A DNA stretch of 64,000 bases from Pantoea sp. Ep11b (GTDB lineage Bacteria > Pseudomonadota > Gammaproteobacteria > Enterobacterales > Enterobacteriaceae). Made by a program: the position numbers and the translations under genes. The DNA lies in NCBI RefSeq assembly GCF_040783975.1, contig NZ_CP160631.1, positions 930,001 through 994,000 of the forward strand, in the 5' to 3' direction. Of this stretch, positions 52,375-62,509 are shown piece after piece (positions within the stretch are counted from its first letter, which is position 1; each line of letters opens with the position of its first letter). The notes beneath the pieces were generated by a model. That model saw only the letters and a program-made list of their open reading frames with translations, did not search any database and was not told where the DNA came from.

Positions 52375-53444
52375 GGTTTCCTCCGGCGCAGCAGGCCAAT
52401 GACGCCAGAGGGCAGAAACAGCGTCACCAGAATGAACATCAGACCCAGAAAGAACAGCCAGTACTCCGGGAAGGCCACAGTGAAGATGCTGCGTGCGCCG
52501 TTGACAATCGCCGCCCCCAGCAGCGGGCCAATCAGCGTGCCGCGTCCGCCCAGCGCCACCCAGATGGCGGCTTCGATCGAGTTGGCCGGTGACATTTCTC
52601 CCGGATTAATAATGCCGACCTGCGGCACATAGAGCGCCCCGGCCAGGCCGCACAGCACAGCGGAGAGCGTCCAGACAAACAGCTTAAAGCCGCGCGGATC
52701 GTATCCGCAGAACATCAGACGATTCTCCGCATCCCGCACCGCGGTCAGCACCCGGCCAAACTTGCTGCGCGCCAGGGCAAAGCCGATCGCCAGGCTCAGC
52801 AGCAGCAGCAGCACCGTGGCAACGAACAGCCCGATACGGGTGCCCGTCGCCGTGACGGAAAAGCCGAGCAGGGTGGTAAAGCCGGTAAACCCGTTGTTGC
52901 CGCCAAACCCGGTTTCGTTGCGGAAGAACAGCAGCATACCGGCGTAGGTCAGCGCCTGGGTGATGATGGAGAAGTAGACGCCTTTGATTTTTGAGCGAAA
53001 AGCGAAGAAGCCAAACAGCCAGGCCAGCAGGCCCGGCACCAGCATGCTCAGGCAGAGCGCCCAGGCGAAGTACTGGGTGCCGGTCCAGAACCAGGGCAGC
53101 TCATGCCAGGAGAGAAAGGACATAAAGGCGGGTAAACCCTCGCCCGCGGCCTGGCGCATCAGGTACATGCCCATGGCATAGCCGCCCAGGGCGAAAAACA
53201 GGCCGTGCCCCAGCGACAGCAGACCGGCGTATCCCCACACCAGATCCAGCGCCACCGCGACCACCGCATAGCAGAGGATTTTGCCGACCAGCGTCAGGGT
53301 ATAGGTCGAGAGGGCCAGCGGATGCGTGGCGGGCAGCAGCGCCAGAAACGGCATCAGCAGCAGCGCCAGCGCGACCAGCAGGCCGAGGCTGAGTGTCAGG
53401 CGCGGCGCGGTACGCGCCACGCGAAGCGTCATGGGTTGCGTCAT
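52371..53444 (-). CDS. urtC: Urea ABC transporter permease UrtC
   Basis: A 357-residue LivM-like permease with about nine helices. Motifs: VWGYAGLLSLGHGLFFALGG, GVYFSIITQALTYAGMLLFF, ALGGRGTLIGPLLGAAIVNG. The start overlaps the urtB stop by one base. It forms the membrane channel with UrtB. Confidence 0.94.
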   Translation of the reverse strand: MTQPMTLRVARTAPRLTLSLGLLVALALLLMPFLALLPATHPLALSTYTLTLVGKILCYAVVAVALDLVWGYAGLLSLGHGLFFALGGYAMGMYLMRQAAGEGLPAFMSFLSWHELPWFWTGTQYFAWALCLSMLVPGLLAWLFGFFAFRSKIKGVYFSIITQALTYAGMLLFFRNETGFGGNNGFTGFTTLLGFSVTATGTRIGLFVATVLLLLLSLAIGFALARSKFGRVLTAVRDAENRLMFCGYDPRGFKLFVWTLSAVLCGLAGALYVPQVGIINPGEMSPANSIEAAIWVALGGRGTLIGPLLGAAIVNGARSIFTVAFPEYWLFFLGLMFILVTLFLPSGVIGLLRRRKP

Positions 53445-55009
53445 CAGTCAGTCACCCTTCCTTTAACCGCAAACAGGCCCTGCGGGCGTTTCTGAATAAA
53501 CAGCACGATGATCATCAGAATCAGGATCTTGCCCAGCACGGCGCCCATCTGCGGCTCCAGCACTTTGTTGAGAATGCCCAGGCTGAACGCCGCGACCACG
53601 GTGCCCGCCAGCTGGCCAACGCCACCCAGCACCACCACCAGAAACGAGTCGATGATGTAGCCCTGGCCCAGCTCCGGCCCGACATTGCCGAGCTGGGACA
53701 GCGCCACGCCACCCAGCCCGGCGATACCGGAGCCGAGGCCAAACGCCAGCATATCGACGCGGCCGGTTGGTACGCCGCAGCACTCCGCCATTGCACGATT
53801 CTGGGTTACGGCCCGGACGTTCATGCCCAGGCGGGTGCGGTTCAGCAGCAGCCAGGTGAGCGCCAGCACAAACACCACAAACAGGATCACCGCGATACGG
53901 TTCCACGGCAGTACCAGGTTAGGCAGCAGCGTCAGGCCGCCCGAGAGCCACACCGGATTCGCCACCTCCAGGTTCTGTGCGCCGAACAGCACCCGGACCA
54001 GCTGGGTCAGCATCAGGCTGATCCCCCAGGTGGCGAGCAGCGTCTCCAGCGGACGGCCATAGAGATGACGGATCACCGTGCGCTCCAGCGCCATGCCGAT
54101 GGCGGCGGTGACCAGAAAGGCAACCGGCAGCGCCAGCAGCGGATACCAGGCTAAATAGTGCGGCGCGAACTGCTGAAACAGGCCCTGCACCCACCAGGTG
54201 GCATACGCGCCGAGCATCAGCATTTCACCGTGCGCCATGTTAATCACCCCGAGCAGACCGTAGGTGATCGCCAGGCCCAGCGCGGCCAGCAGCAGAATCG
54301 ATCCGAGCGACAGGCCGCTGAAGGCCTGTCCCAGCAGATCGCCCCACATCAGCCGCTTCTGAATCTGTTGCAGGCTCTGCGCCGCCGCCGCCCGCACCGT
54401 GGGATCCGGCTCGTTCGCGGCCTGAGTCAGACGCTGCAGGCTGGACTGAGTATTGGGATCGCCGGACTCACCCAGCTGCTGAACCGCCCGCAGACGCACC
54501 ATCGGCTCGCGATCGGCCAGCTGCAGATTCGCCAGCGCCAGCGCTAACGCGGTGTGGACCCGACTGTCCGGCTCGGCGGCCAGCCGCTGTTCCAGCAGGG
54601 GAAGCTGGTCCGCCATCCCCTCATTTTGCAACTGCCGGGCCGCGCGCAGGCGCAGAGCGACATCCGGGCTGACCAGCTGGTGGGCGGCCAGCGCAGTGTT
54701 GACCAGTACACGCAGCCGGTTGTTCATAAACAGTTTTTTCAGGCTGCCGGCAGGCTGCGCCACCGTGTCCAGCGGCTGCAGCGTTGCACCCTGCTGGCTG
54801 AACGGCTGCCTGTTCTGGTCGGTAACCACAGTTTCAGCATGCAGCGCCTCCAGCAGCGGCAGGCGCTGACTGTCGGGCGCCGCGGCCCACTGCTGCAGCA
54901 GCGCCGCCTGCTGACTGCGGCTGGCGGCCGCAAAGTCCGCAGCCGGTCCGGCGCTGGCCATCAGCGGCATCAGCAGCAGCAGGCTGAGAAAGCAGCGACA
55001 TAGATTCAT
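53444..55009 (-). CDS. urtB: Urea ABC transporter permease UrtB
   Basis: A 521-residue LivH-like permease with the long N-terminal periplasmic extension typical of UrtB. There is a signal-like segment (MNLCRCFLSLLLLMPLMASA), then about 200 residues with HEAT-like repeats (RLRAARQLQNEGMADQLPLL, RLRAVQQLGESGDPNTQSSL), then the permease domain (LGVINMAHGEMLMLGAYATW). The start is set at 55009 with GAGG upstream rather than 9 codons earlier. Confidence 0.93.
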   Translation of the reverse strand: MNLCRCFLSLLLLMPLMASAGPAADFAAASRSQQAALLQQWAAAPDSQRLPLLEALHAETVVTDQNRQPFSQQGATLQPLDTVAQPAGSLKKLFMNNRLRVLVNTALAAHQLVSPDVALRLRAARQLQNEGMADQLPLLEQRLAAEPDSRVHTALALALANLQLADREPMVRLRAVQQLGESGDPNTQSSLQRLTQAANEPDPTVRAAAAQSLQQIQKRLMWGDLLGQAFSGLSLGSILLLAALGLAITYGLLGVINMAHGEMLMLGAYATWWVQGLFQQFAPHYLAWYPLLALPVAFLVTAAIGMALERTVIRHLYGRPLETLLATWGISLMLTQLVRVLFGAQNLEVANPVWLSGGLTLLPNLVLPWNRIAVILFVVFVLALTWLLLNRTRLGMNVRAVTQNRAMAECCGVPTGRVDMLAFGLGSGIAGLGGVALSQLGNVGPELGQGYIIDSFLVVVLGGVGQLAGTVVAAFSLGILNKVLEPQMGAVLGKILILMIIVLFIQKRPQGLFAVKGRVTD

Positions 55010-55086
55010 AAAGAGAGCCTCGTCAGGGGAGAGCATCGCAGCCGCATCACAGCAGGTGACGCGGCCGGGTTATCCGCCGCGCACCA

Positions 55087-56358
55087 TTACTGCGCGGTTT
55101 TGACCGGGTGGTCGGGCTTTTTGTCGTTACCGGCGATATAGGGGCTCCACGGCTGCGCACGAACCGGCTGATCGGTCTGCCATACCACGCTGAACTGGCC
55201 GTTCTCTTCCACCTCGCCAATCATGACCGGCTTATGCAGATGGTGGTTGGTCTGATCCATCGTCAGGGTAAAGCCATCCGGGGCCTTAAAGGTCTGGCCG
55301 GCCATGGCCGCCCGCACTTTGTCGACGTCCGTGGTGCCCGCTTTTTCCACCGCCTGCGCCCACATATGGATCCCTACATAGGTTGCCTCCATCGGATCGT
55401 TGGTGACGACGGTGGCGGCGTTCGGCAGGTTGTGCGCTTTGGCGTAAGCGCGGTAATCGGCGACGAATCTGGCATTAACCGGATTATCAATCGACTCGAA
55501 ATAGTTCCAGGCCGCTAACTGACCCACCAGCGGTCGGGTGTCGATGCCGCGCAGCTCCTCTTCGCCCACCGAGAAGGCGACGACCGGAATGTCAGTGGCC
55601 TTAATGCCCTGGTTGGCCAGCTCTTTGTAGAACGGCACGTTGGAGTCGCCATTGATGGTGGAGACCACGGCCGTTTTGCCGCCCGCCGCAAACTTTTTAA
55701 TGTCCGCGACGATGGTCTGATAATCGCTGTAACCGAAAGGCGTATAGACCTCTTTGATATCGCTGTCCGCCACGCCTTTACTGTGCAGGAAGGCGCGCAG
55801 GATCTTGTTGGTGGTACGCGGATAGACGTAGTCGGTGCCCAGCAGGAAGAAGCGTTTCGCGCTGCCGCCATCTTCGCTCATCAGGTACTCCACGGCCGGG
55901 ATCGCCTGCTGATTCGGCGCGGCACCGGTGTAGAAGACGTTGGGCGACATCTCTTCCCCTTCATACTGCACCGGGTAGAAGAGCAGGCCGTTCAGCTCTT
56001 CAAACACCGGCAACACCGACTTACGTGAAACCGAGGTCCAGCAGCCAAACACCACCGCCGCCTTGTCCTGCGTCAGCAGCTGGCGCGCTTTTTCGGCAAA
56101 CAGCGGCCAGTTGGAGGCGGGATCCACCACCACCGGCTCCAGCTTTTTCCCCAGCACGCCCCCTCTGGCGTTGATCTCATCGATCGTCATCAGCGCCACA
56201 TCTTTCAGCGGCGTTTCAGAAATCGCCATGGTGCCGGAGAGGGAATGCATGATCCCCACTTTGATGGTATCCGCAGCCTGGGCACTCCAGGTGAAACCCA
56301 GACTGACAACGGTGGCGGAGAGCGCAAAAGCCTTGATCAACGAACGTCTTTTCATCAT
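55087..56358 (-). CDS. urtA: Urea ABC transporter substrate-binding protein UrtA
   Basis: A 423-residue periplasmic binding protein. Signal peptide about residues 1-28 ending SAQA, then IKVGIMHSLSGTMAISETPL and FGCWTSVSRKSVLPVFEELN, with LLFYPVQYEGEEMSPNVFYT and VNARFVADYRAY, all typical of UrtA rather than amino-acid LivJ proteins. It follows gntR after a 24-base gap. It should deliver urea at micromolar concentrations. Confidence 0.94.
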   Translation of the reverse strand: MMKRRSLIKAFALSATVVSLGFTWSAQAADTIKVGIMHSLSGTMAISETPLKDVALMTIDEINARGGVLGKKLEPVVVDPASNWPLFAEKARQLLTQDKAAVVFGCWTSVSRKSVLPVFEELNGLLFYPVQYEGEEMSPNVFYTGAAPNQQAIPAVEYLMSEDGGSAKRFFLLGTDYVYPRTTNKILRAFLHSKGVADSDIKEVYTPFGYSDYQTIVADIKKFAAGGKTAVVSTINGDSNVPFYKELANQGIKATDIPVVAFSVGEEELRGIDTRPLVGQLAAWNYFESIDNPVNARFVADYRAYAKAHNLPNAATVVTNDPMEATYVGIHMWAQAVEKAGTTDVDKVRAAMAGQTFKAPDGFTLTMDQTNHHLHKPVMIGEVEENGQFSVVWQTDQPVRAQPWSPYIAGNDKKPDHPVKTAQ

Positions 56359-56382
56359 CTGAACCCCTGAGTGGTAGTGGTA

Positions 56383-57078
56383 TTATTCGGTGAGCTGAAG
56401 CCGGGCCTGCTGGAGGCGGTGCAGCGTGATCTTGCGGACTTCCGCCTTACTGACGGCGATGTGATCGGTCAGAATCTGTTGTGCCGTGGCACGCTGCTGC
56501 TGAAAAATTGCCTGTAAAATCTGCGCATGTTCCTGATAGGTGGCGCAGATGCGATCGTCGCGGGTGAAGTCGAGGCGACGGATGATGCGGATCTTCTCCG
56601 TGAGCTCGGCGTGGATGCGCGCCATCTCCGGATTACCGGCGGCGGCGACCAGCGTCATGTGAAACGCCTCATCATGCTGCGACACCACCAGTCCGTCGGC
56701 GAGCGCCTCCGACTCACACCAGAACTGGTTGAGTGCTTCGAGCAGCGCGGCGCACTGCGGCGCGGGCAGGGCGCAGAGGCGTTTTACCGCCTCGCACTCC
56801 AGCACGGTGCGCAGATCATAGAGCGATTCGAACCAGGCGAAATCGAAGGTTTTAATCTGCCAGCCGCTGCGAAACCAGACGTCCACAAAGCCTTCACGCT
56901 CCAGCCGGAACAGCGCCTGGCGCACCGGCGTGCGGCTGACCGCCATGCGCGCGGCGATTTCGCTTTCGCTGAAGCGATCGCCCGGCATCAGGCGAAAGGC
57001 AAAAATATCGTCCTTCAGGGCCTGATAGACCCGTTCGGCCAGCGCTTCGGGGCGCGCTTTCGGAGGATGTGCTCTCAT
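56383..57078 (-). CDS. GntR-family regulator (FCD domain) of the urea operon
   Basis: A 231-residue FadR-subfamily regulator: winged HTH GDRFSESEIAARMAVSRTPV, RQALFRLEREGFV, then an all-helical FCD ligand domain with metal-binding-type His residues (DEAFHMTLVAAAGNPEM). Its ATG overlaps the urea carboxylase stop by 4 bases, so it is part of the operon. A TGGTATACAA palindrome in the leader of the first gene is a plausible operator. Ligand unknown; urea, allophanate or a related metabolite is possible. Confidence 0.88.
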   Translation of the reverse strand: MRAHPPKARPEALAERVYQALKDDIFAFRLMPGDRFSESEIAARMAVSRTPVRQALFRLEREGFVDVWFRSGWQIKTFDFAWFESLYDLRTVLECEAVKRLCALPAPQCAALLEALNQFWCESEALADGLVVSQHDEAFHMTLVAAAGNPEMARIHAELTEKIRIIRRLDFTRDDRICATYQEHAQILQAIFQQQRATAQQILTDHIAVSKAEVRKITLHRLQQARLQLTE

Positions 57079-60000
57079 TCTGCCTCCGGTTCAAGCCATA
57101 ACAGGGTGTCGCCGGGCGTGACCGGCCGCCCCGCCTGACAGAGGATCCGCGTCACGCGGCCCGCCTGAGGCGCGACAATCGCCAGCTCCATCTTCATCGC
57201 CTCCACGATGATCAGCGTCTGACCGGCGCTGACCGCCTCGCCCGGCTGCACCAGCACTTTCCAGATGTTGCCATTGAGGTCAGCCTGCACGGCCAGGCCG
57301 CTGTGATCCTCGTCACTGACGCCGGTGGCGGCCTCCTGCACAGGCGGGGCGTTCTCCTCTTCCCGCGCCCAGTGCTGCACTTCCTGTTCAAAGGCGGCAG
57401 CCTGACGCTGGCGAAAGGCGGCGATCTCAGCGGCGTGATCGGCAAGGAACTGCTGATGAGTGGCGAAATCAAACTCGGTCTCTTCAATACGCAGGCTGGT
57501 GCGGCCTTCACGGAAATCTTCGCGCAGCCGATTCAGTTCGCTCTCACTCACCGGATAGAAGCGCACCTGGTCGAAGAAGCGCAGCAGCCATGGCGCATCG
57601 GCCGCGAACTGCGGATTTTTCAGGAAGGTGTTCCAGATCGGCAGCGTGCGGCCCACCAGCTGATAGCCGCCGGGCGAATCCATGCCGTAGATGCACATAT
57701 ACATGCCGCCGATGCCGACGGTACCTTCGGCGGTAAAGGTGCGCGCCGGACTGTATTTGGAACTCAGCAGGCGATGACGCGGATCGATCGGCACGGCGCA
57801 GGGGGCGCCGAGATAGACGTCGCCCAGTCCCAGCACCAGATAGCTGGCGTCGAACAGGGTATCGCGCACCGCTTCGCGGCTGCTCAGGCCGTTAATGCGC
57901 TGAATGAAATCGACGTTATTCGGCAGCCAGGGAGCCGTGGCGCGCACCGTCTCCTGATAGCGGCTGACGGCGCCCAGCGTGGCGCTGTCTTCAAACGCCA
58001 TCGGCATCCACACGACGCGCGACGGCACTTTAAGGGTGCTGACATCGCCCAGCGTGGCCTCCAGCGCCAGCAGCAGCGACATCAGCCGCGCCTGGCTGAT
58101 AACCAGGCTGTCGTAGCGCACCTGTAGCGACCGCACACCCGGCGACAGCTCCTCAATGCCTGGTTCAGCCTCTGCTTTCAGCGCATTCATCAGCAGATGC
58201 ACGCGCAGGCGCAGCGCCAGATCCAGTACGTTATCGCCATACTCAATCAGCACATATTTGTCGCCCGCCTGGCGGTAGACCACGGCCGGTGTGCTGCCGG
58301 TCGCGTCCCGCGCGGCCAGGATCGTCGCGGAGCCGTGGGCAGTTTCGGCCAGCGACGGCACGGCAAACGCTGGCGGATGCTCCGGCCGCAGGGTCTCGAT
58401 CAGATGCGTCTGCGCTTTTTCCCGCGCCAGCGCATCGTCTGCGGAAATCGGGTGGAAGCGGATGGTGTCGCCAGGTTTGACCTGACCCACCTTCCACAGC
58501 TCCGCTCTGGCGATGGTCACCGGACAGACAAAGCCGCCCAGACTGGGGCCGTCATGCGTCAGGATCACCGGAAAGTCGCCGGTAAAGTTGACCGCGCCGA
58601 TGGCATATTCGCAGTCGTGTACGTTTGAGGGGTGCAGGCCCGCTTCACCGCCGTTGGCGCGGGTCCAGGTGGGTTTCGGGCCGACCAGCCGCACGCCGAG
58701 GCGGTTGGAGTTGTAGTGCACCTGCCAGTCACTGGCAAAGAACTCATCAATCGCGGCCTGGGTGAAGAAGTCTGGCGCGCCGTGCGGCCCGTAGAGGACG
58801 CCGATACGCCATTCGCTGCCGTAGTGCGGGATCAGCGCCGCGTCGAGCGGCTGCGGTGCGCTGATCGGGGCAGGGGTGGTGCAGGCCGCCTGTTCAGGCC
58901 GGGAGATCGGCAGCATATCGGCCACGCGCAGGGTGCGCCCGGCATGACCGCCGAACTGGCCCAGCGAGAAGGTGCTGCGGCTGCCGAGATAGACTGGCAC
59001 GTCGAAGCCGTTGCGCACCGCCAGATAGCTGCGGCAGCCCTCTCGGGCGCGGCCCAGCGCCAGCGTCTGTCCCGCTTTTACCGTCAGCGGCTGCCAGTAG
59101 CTCACCGGCTCGCCATCCAGCGTGGCGTCACACGCCGCGCCGGTCAGCGCCAGCGTGGCATCGCAGTGGAAGCGCAGGGTCGGCCCCTGCAGCGTAAACT
59201 CCAGGCCCGCTGCCGATGCATGGTTCCCGACGATGCGGTTAGCCAGCCGGAAGGCGAAATCGTCCATCGGGCCGGAAGGCGGCACGCCGATGTCCCAGTA
59301 GCCGAGGCGGCCGGGATAGTCCTGAACCGAACTGAAGGTGCCGGGCTGCAGCACCTCCACCACCGGGGCGGCGGGCACCACGCTGTCGAGATAGCGGGTC
59401 CAGACGCTGCCGCTGCGAAACGTGTCGCTGGTGGTGATCTGCCGCAGGTAATCCAGGTTGGTGGCGATGCCGTGCAGCTGGGTGGCATTCAGCGCCTGCT
59501 GCAGTTTTTCCAGGGCCGCATCGCGGCTGTCGGCGTGCACAATCAGCTTGGCGATCATCGGATCGTAGAACCCGGAGACCTCGCTGCCGGTTTCGACACC
59601 CGTGTCGACCCGCACGCCCTCGGGAAAGACCACGCCCGTTAACAGGCCTGGGCTGGGCTGAAAGTTTTTCAGGGGATCTTCGGCATAGAGACGGACTTCA
59701 ATCGCCGCCCCCTGCGGTGCCTGCTGCAGACGCGCCCAGTCCACCGCATCGCCCGCCGCCACCTGTAACATGCACGCCACCAGGTCCAGCCCGGTGACGC
59801 ACTCCGTAACCGGATGTTCCACCTGCAGGCGGGTGTTGACCTCCAGGAAGTAGAATGTCTGCTGGCTGACGTCGTAGATATACTCCACGGTGCCCGCGCT
59901 GCGGTAGTTCACCAGCTCACCGAGCCGCACCGCCGACGCGAGCAGTGCCTCGCGCGTGGCGGGCGACAGGCCCGGCGCAGGCGTCTCCTCCACCACCTTC

Positions 60001-60704
60001 TGATTACGGCGCTGCAGCGAGCAGTCGCGTTCGCCCAGCGCCACCACGGTGCCGTTGCCGTCGCCAAAAATCTGGACTTCGATGTGACGGGCGCGATCGA
60101 TACAGCGCTCCAGAAACACCCCGGCATCACTGAAAAACTGTTCGCCGAGGCGGCGCACGCTCTCCCAGGCGCTGGCCAGAGCCTGCGCATCGGCGCAGCG
60201 TGTCAGGCCAATGCCGCCGCCGCCTGCGGTGCTTTTCAGCATCACCGGATAGCCAATCTCATCGGCGGCCTGCAGCGCCGCCTCAAGCGACGCCAGCAGC
60301 GGCGTGCCCGGTGTCATCGGCACGCCCGCACGGGCCGCCAGTTCGCGCGCGCGGTGCTTCAGTCCGAACTCGCCAATCTGCTGCGCGGTCGGGCCAACAA
60401 AGGCGATGCCTGCCGCTTCGCAGGCTTCGGCAAACGGCTGGCTTTCGGAGAGAAAACCGTAGCCAGGCCAGATCGCCTGCGCGCCGCTCTGCTGCGCCGC
60501 CGCCAGAATTTTGTCGATGCGCAGATAGCTGTCGCTGGCTTTGTCGCCGCCCAGGGCGATAGCCACATCCGCCTGCCTGACGTGCCGGGCGTTGCGGTCG
60601 GCGTCAGAGTAGACCGCGACGCTTTTCACGCCGAGGCGCTTCAGGGTGCGGATGGCGCGACAGGCAATCTCGCCGCGGTTGGCAATCAGTACGGTGGTGA
60701 ACAT
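57075..60704 (-). CDS. uca: Urea carboxylase (biotin-dependent)
   Basis: A 1209-residue multidomain enzyme converting urea, bicarbonate and ATP to allophanate. Residues 1-445 biotin carboxylase with ATP-grasp (KSTAGGGGIGLTRC, EVNTRLQVEHPVTE). About 455-780 carboxyltransferase AHS2 (LGYWDIGVPPSGPMDDFAFR). About 800-1030 AHS1 (GVRSLQVRYDSLVISQARLM). C-terminal biotinyl domain with EAMKMEL, biotin on Lys1171. All domains are complete. Some relatives are guanidine carboxylases; urea transporters in the same operon favour urea. It starts 2 bases after the allophanate hydrolase stop. Confidence 0.93.
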   Translation of the reverse strand: MFTTVLIANRGEIACRAIRTLKRLGVKSVAVYSDADRNARHVRQADVAIALGGDKASDSYLRIDKILAAAQQSGAQAIWPGYGFLSESQPFAEACEAAGIAFVGPTAQQIGEFGLKHRARELAARAGVPMTPGTPLLASLEAALQAADEIGYPVMLKSTAGGGGIGLTRCADAQALASAWESVRRLGEQFFSDAGVFLERCIDRARHIEVQIFGDGNGTVVALGERDCSLQRRNQKVVEETPAPGLSPATREALLASAVRLGELVNYRSAGTVEYIYDVSQQTFYFLEVNTRLQVEHPVTECVTGLDLVACMLQVAAGDAVDWARLQQAPQGAAIEVRLYAEDPLKNFQPSPGLLTGVVFPEGVRVDTGVETGSEVSGFYDPMIAKLIVHADSRDAALEKLQQALNATQLHGIATNLDYLRQITTSDTFRSGSVWTRYLDSVVPAAPVVEVLQPGTFSSVQDYPGRLGYWDIGVPPSGPMDDFAFRLANRIVGNHASAAGLEFTLQGPTLRFHCDATLALTGAACDATLDGEPVSYWQPLTVKAGQTLALGRAREGCRSYLAVRNGFDVPVYLGSRSTFSLGQFGGHAGRTLRVADMLPISRPEQAACTTPAPISAPQPLDAALIPHYGSEWRIGVLYGPHGAPDFFTQAAIDEFFASDWQVHYNSNRLGVRLVGPKPTWTRANGGEAGLHPSNVHDCEYAIGAVNFTGDFPVILTHDGPSLGGFVCPVTIARAELWKVGQVKPGDTIRFHPISADDALAREKAQTHLIETLRPEHPPAFAVPSLAETAHGSATILAARDATGSTPAVVYRQAGDKYVLIEYGDNVLDLALRLRVHLLMNALKAEAEPGIEELSPGVRSLQVRYDSLVISQARLMSLLLALEATLGDVSTLKVPSRVVWMPMAFEDSATLGAVSRYQETVRATAPWLPNNVDFIQRINGLSSREAVRDTLFDASYLVLGLGDVYLGAPCAVPIDPRHRLLSSKYSPARTFTAEGTVGIGGMYMCIYGMDSPGGYQLVGRTLPIWNTFLKNPQFAADAPWLLRFFDQVRFYPVSESELNRLREDFREGRTSLRIEETEFDFATHQQFLADHAAEIAAFRQRQAAAFEQEVQHWAREEENAPPVQEAATGVSDEDHSGLAVQADLNGNIWKVLVQPGEAVSAGQTLIIVEAMKMELAIVAPQAGRVTRILCQAGRPVTPGDTLLWLEPEAE

Positions 60705-60706
60705 GA

Positions 60707-62494
60707 TCAGTGACTCCCCTGTGATGCCAGCCAGTTGCGCCAGCCGCCCGTTTCAGTGATCTCCAGCGCGCCGTTCAGCGCCGCGCCTTCGCAGATAAAG
60801 CCTTTGACGACCCGGCCATCGGCCAGCGTCAGGTTGCCGATCCCCAGCGGCGCCGGGATCTCTGCCACAAACTCGCCGAAGCGCGCCAGCGGGATGTCCC
60901 ACAGCTCCACGGCGATTGCGGCACCCTGTTCATCACGCATCAGGCCCGGCTTTTTGATCGCCCCCTCCAGCAGGGCAAACAGGCGGTAATGGGGCGCGGT
61001 CTGCGTCTCCCCGGCCCACACCGCCTGGCGTTCGGTAAGCTGGAAATTGAGCGGCATACCGGTGAGATGGGCGCCCACCACCGCCAGCCGGACGTGATCG
61101 GCTGAAGGGGGCAGCGTGGCGCGTCGGGTCGGAAAGGGCTGGCCGGTGGCGCCCAGCGGCAGCGCCAGTTGCTGCTGCCAGCGCAGACCAAACTCAGCCA
61201 GCGCCCGATCGTGCCAGGCCGGCGCGATCAGCGTGATACCGGCTGGCAGGTCGTCGTTGCGGAACGGCGCGGGCAGCGCCAGCGCCGCGAGGTCAGCAAG
61301 GTTGGTAAAGTTGGTGTAGGTGCCAAACTGCGAGTTGTAGTGGACGGGCTCCTGCTTCATCTCTTCCAGGGTGTGGATGGTGGGCGAGGTCGGCACTACC
61401 AGCGCGTCGAAAGGGGCCATCGCCTGCTGGATCTGGCGCGTCAGGTCGGCGCGCAGATACTCCGCTTTATATGCCTCCACCGCGCTGTAGTTCAGCCCGC
61501 TGGCGATGATGTTCTGCACGACCGGCTCCATCTGGTCGAGCATTTCGCCCACCGCCGCCGTGCGTTCGGCAACCCAGGGGCCGTAATAGAGCTGTTCAGC
61601 CAGCTGGCGGAACGGGGTGAAGTCGATGGGATGCAGCGTCGCGCCGCCTGCCTGCAGGGCCTCCAGCGCCCGATCCCAGGCGGCTTCGGCAGCAGCATCA
61701 TCAAAAAAAGCTGGATCGGCCGGGATAGCAAAGTGAGGACGGGCGGGCAGGCTGGCCGGGGCGGTGCGCGGGTTGACGCGCGAATAGGCGTCGCCGCTGT
61801 CATAGCCGCCCATGAGCGTGGCGACGGTAAAGGCATCTTCGGTCGTCAGCGCAAAGATTGAGATGGTGTCGTTAAGCCGACAGGCGGGCACCACGCCGCG
61901 CGCAGAGAACCAGCCTTTGGTCGGTTTCAGGCCGACGATGTTGTTGAAACCTGCCGGGACGCGACCCGATCCGGCCGTATCGGTGCCGAGTGAAAAGGCG
62001 ACCAGTCCGCGCGCCAGCACCGACGCCGAGCCAGAGCTGGAGCCGCCGCTGACATAGCCGGCGTCGAAGGTATTGCAGACCGCGCCGTAAGGCGAGCGGG
62101 TGCCCACCAGACCGGTCGCGAACTGATCGAGGTTGGTTTTGCCGATGACCACCGCGCCAGCGGCTTTCAGCCGGGCGACAGCCACCGCATCCTCACGGGC
62201 GGTGTAGGTAAAGGCGGGGCAGGCGGCGCTGGTGGGCCAGCCCATCACATCAATGTTGTCCTTGACCGCGAACGGTATCCCAAACAGCGGCAGCGCCGCA
62301 GGATCGCGCTGATAGTCCGCCAGCAGCGGCGCAATCTGTGCCGCTAACTGATCCGGTGTCGCCAGGGTGATCCAGGCGTTATCCTGCGGATCGATCTCCG
62401 CCAGGTGTGCGTTGAGCAGGGCGCTAATCTGCTGCGGTGCCTGCTGAATGCGCTGCTGCCAGGCGTGAAGCGTCAGGCCAATGGTCGATGTCAT
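60707..62494 (-). CDS. atzF: Allophanate hydrolase
   Basis: A 595-residue amidase-signature enzyme splitting allophanate into two ammonia and two CO2. The Ser-cisSer-Lys triad is visible: Lys in FAVKDNIDVMGWPTSAACPA, Ser in GGSSSGSASVLA, Ser in DTAGSGRVPAG. The C-terminal about 130 residues (from HLTGMPLNFQLTERQA) form the second domain needed for full CO2 release. The start at 62494 (MTSTIGLTLHAW) is preferred; 11 earlier codons run into a palindromic operator. First gene of the operon, with the sigma-54 promoter about 40-55 bases upstream. Confidence 0.94.
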   Translation of the reverse strand: MTSTIGLTLHAWQQRIQQAPQQISALLNAHLAEIDPQDNAWITLATPDQLAAQIAPLLADYQRDPAALPLFGIPFAVKDNIDVMGWPTSAACPAFTYTAREDAVAVARLKAAGAVVIGKTNLDQFATGLVGTRSPYGAVCNTFDAGYVSGGSSSGSASVLARGLVAFSLGTDTAGSGRVPAGFNNIVGLKPTKGWFSARGVVPACRLNDTISIFALTTEDAFTVATLMGGYDSGDAYSRVNPRTAPASLPARPHFAIPADPAFFDDAAAEAAWDRALEALQAGGATLHPIDFTPFRQLAEQLYYGPWVAERTAAVGEMLDQMEPVVQNIIASGLNYSAVEAYKAEYLRADLTRQIQQAMAPFDALVVPTSPTIHTLEEMKQEPVHYNSQFGTYTNFTNLADLAALALPAPFRNDDLPAGITLIAPAWHDRALAEFGLRWQQQLALPLGATGQPFPTRRATLPPSADHVRLAVVGAHLTGMPLNFQLTERQAVWAGETQTAPHYRLFALLEGAIKKPGLMRDEQGAAIAVELWDIPLARFGEFVAEIPAPLGIGNLTLADGRVVKGFICEGAALNGALEITETGGWRNWLASQGSH

Positions 62495-62509
62495 AAGAAG
62501 AATTCCAGC

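Noticed and set aside
53393..54154. Open frame antisense to urtB/urtC
   Set aside because: Gln/Arg/His-rich shadow composition; urtB and urtC explain the region.
58632..59642. Long open frame (336 codons) opposite the urea carboxylase gene
   Set aside because: Antisense shadow of a GC-rich gene; the translation is Arg/His/Gln-rich without recognisable domains, and the minus-strand gene is clearly real.
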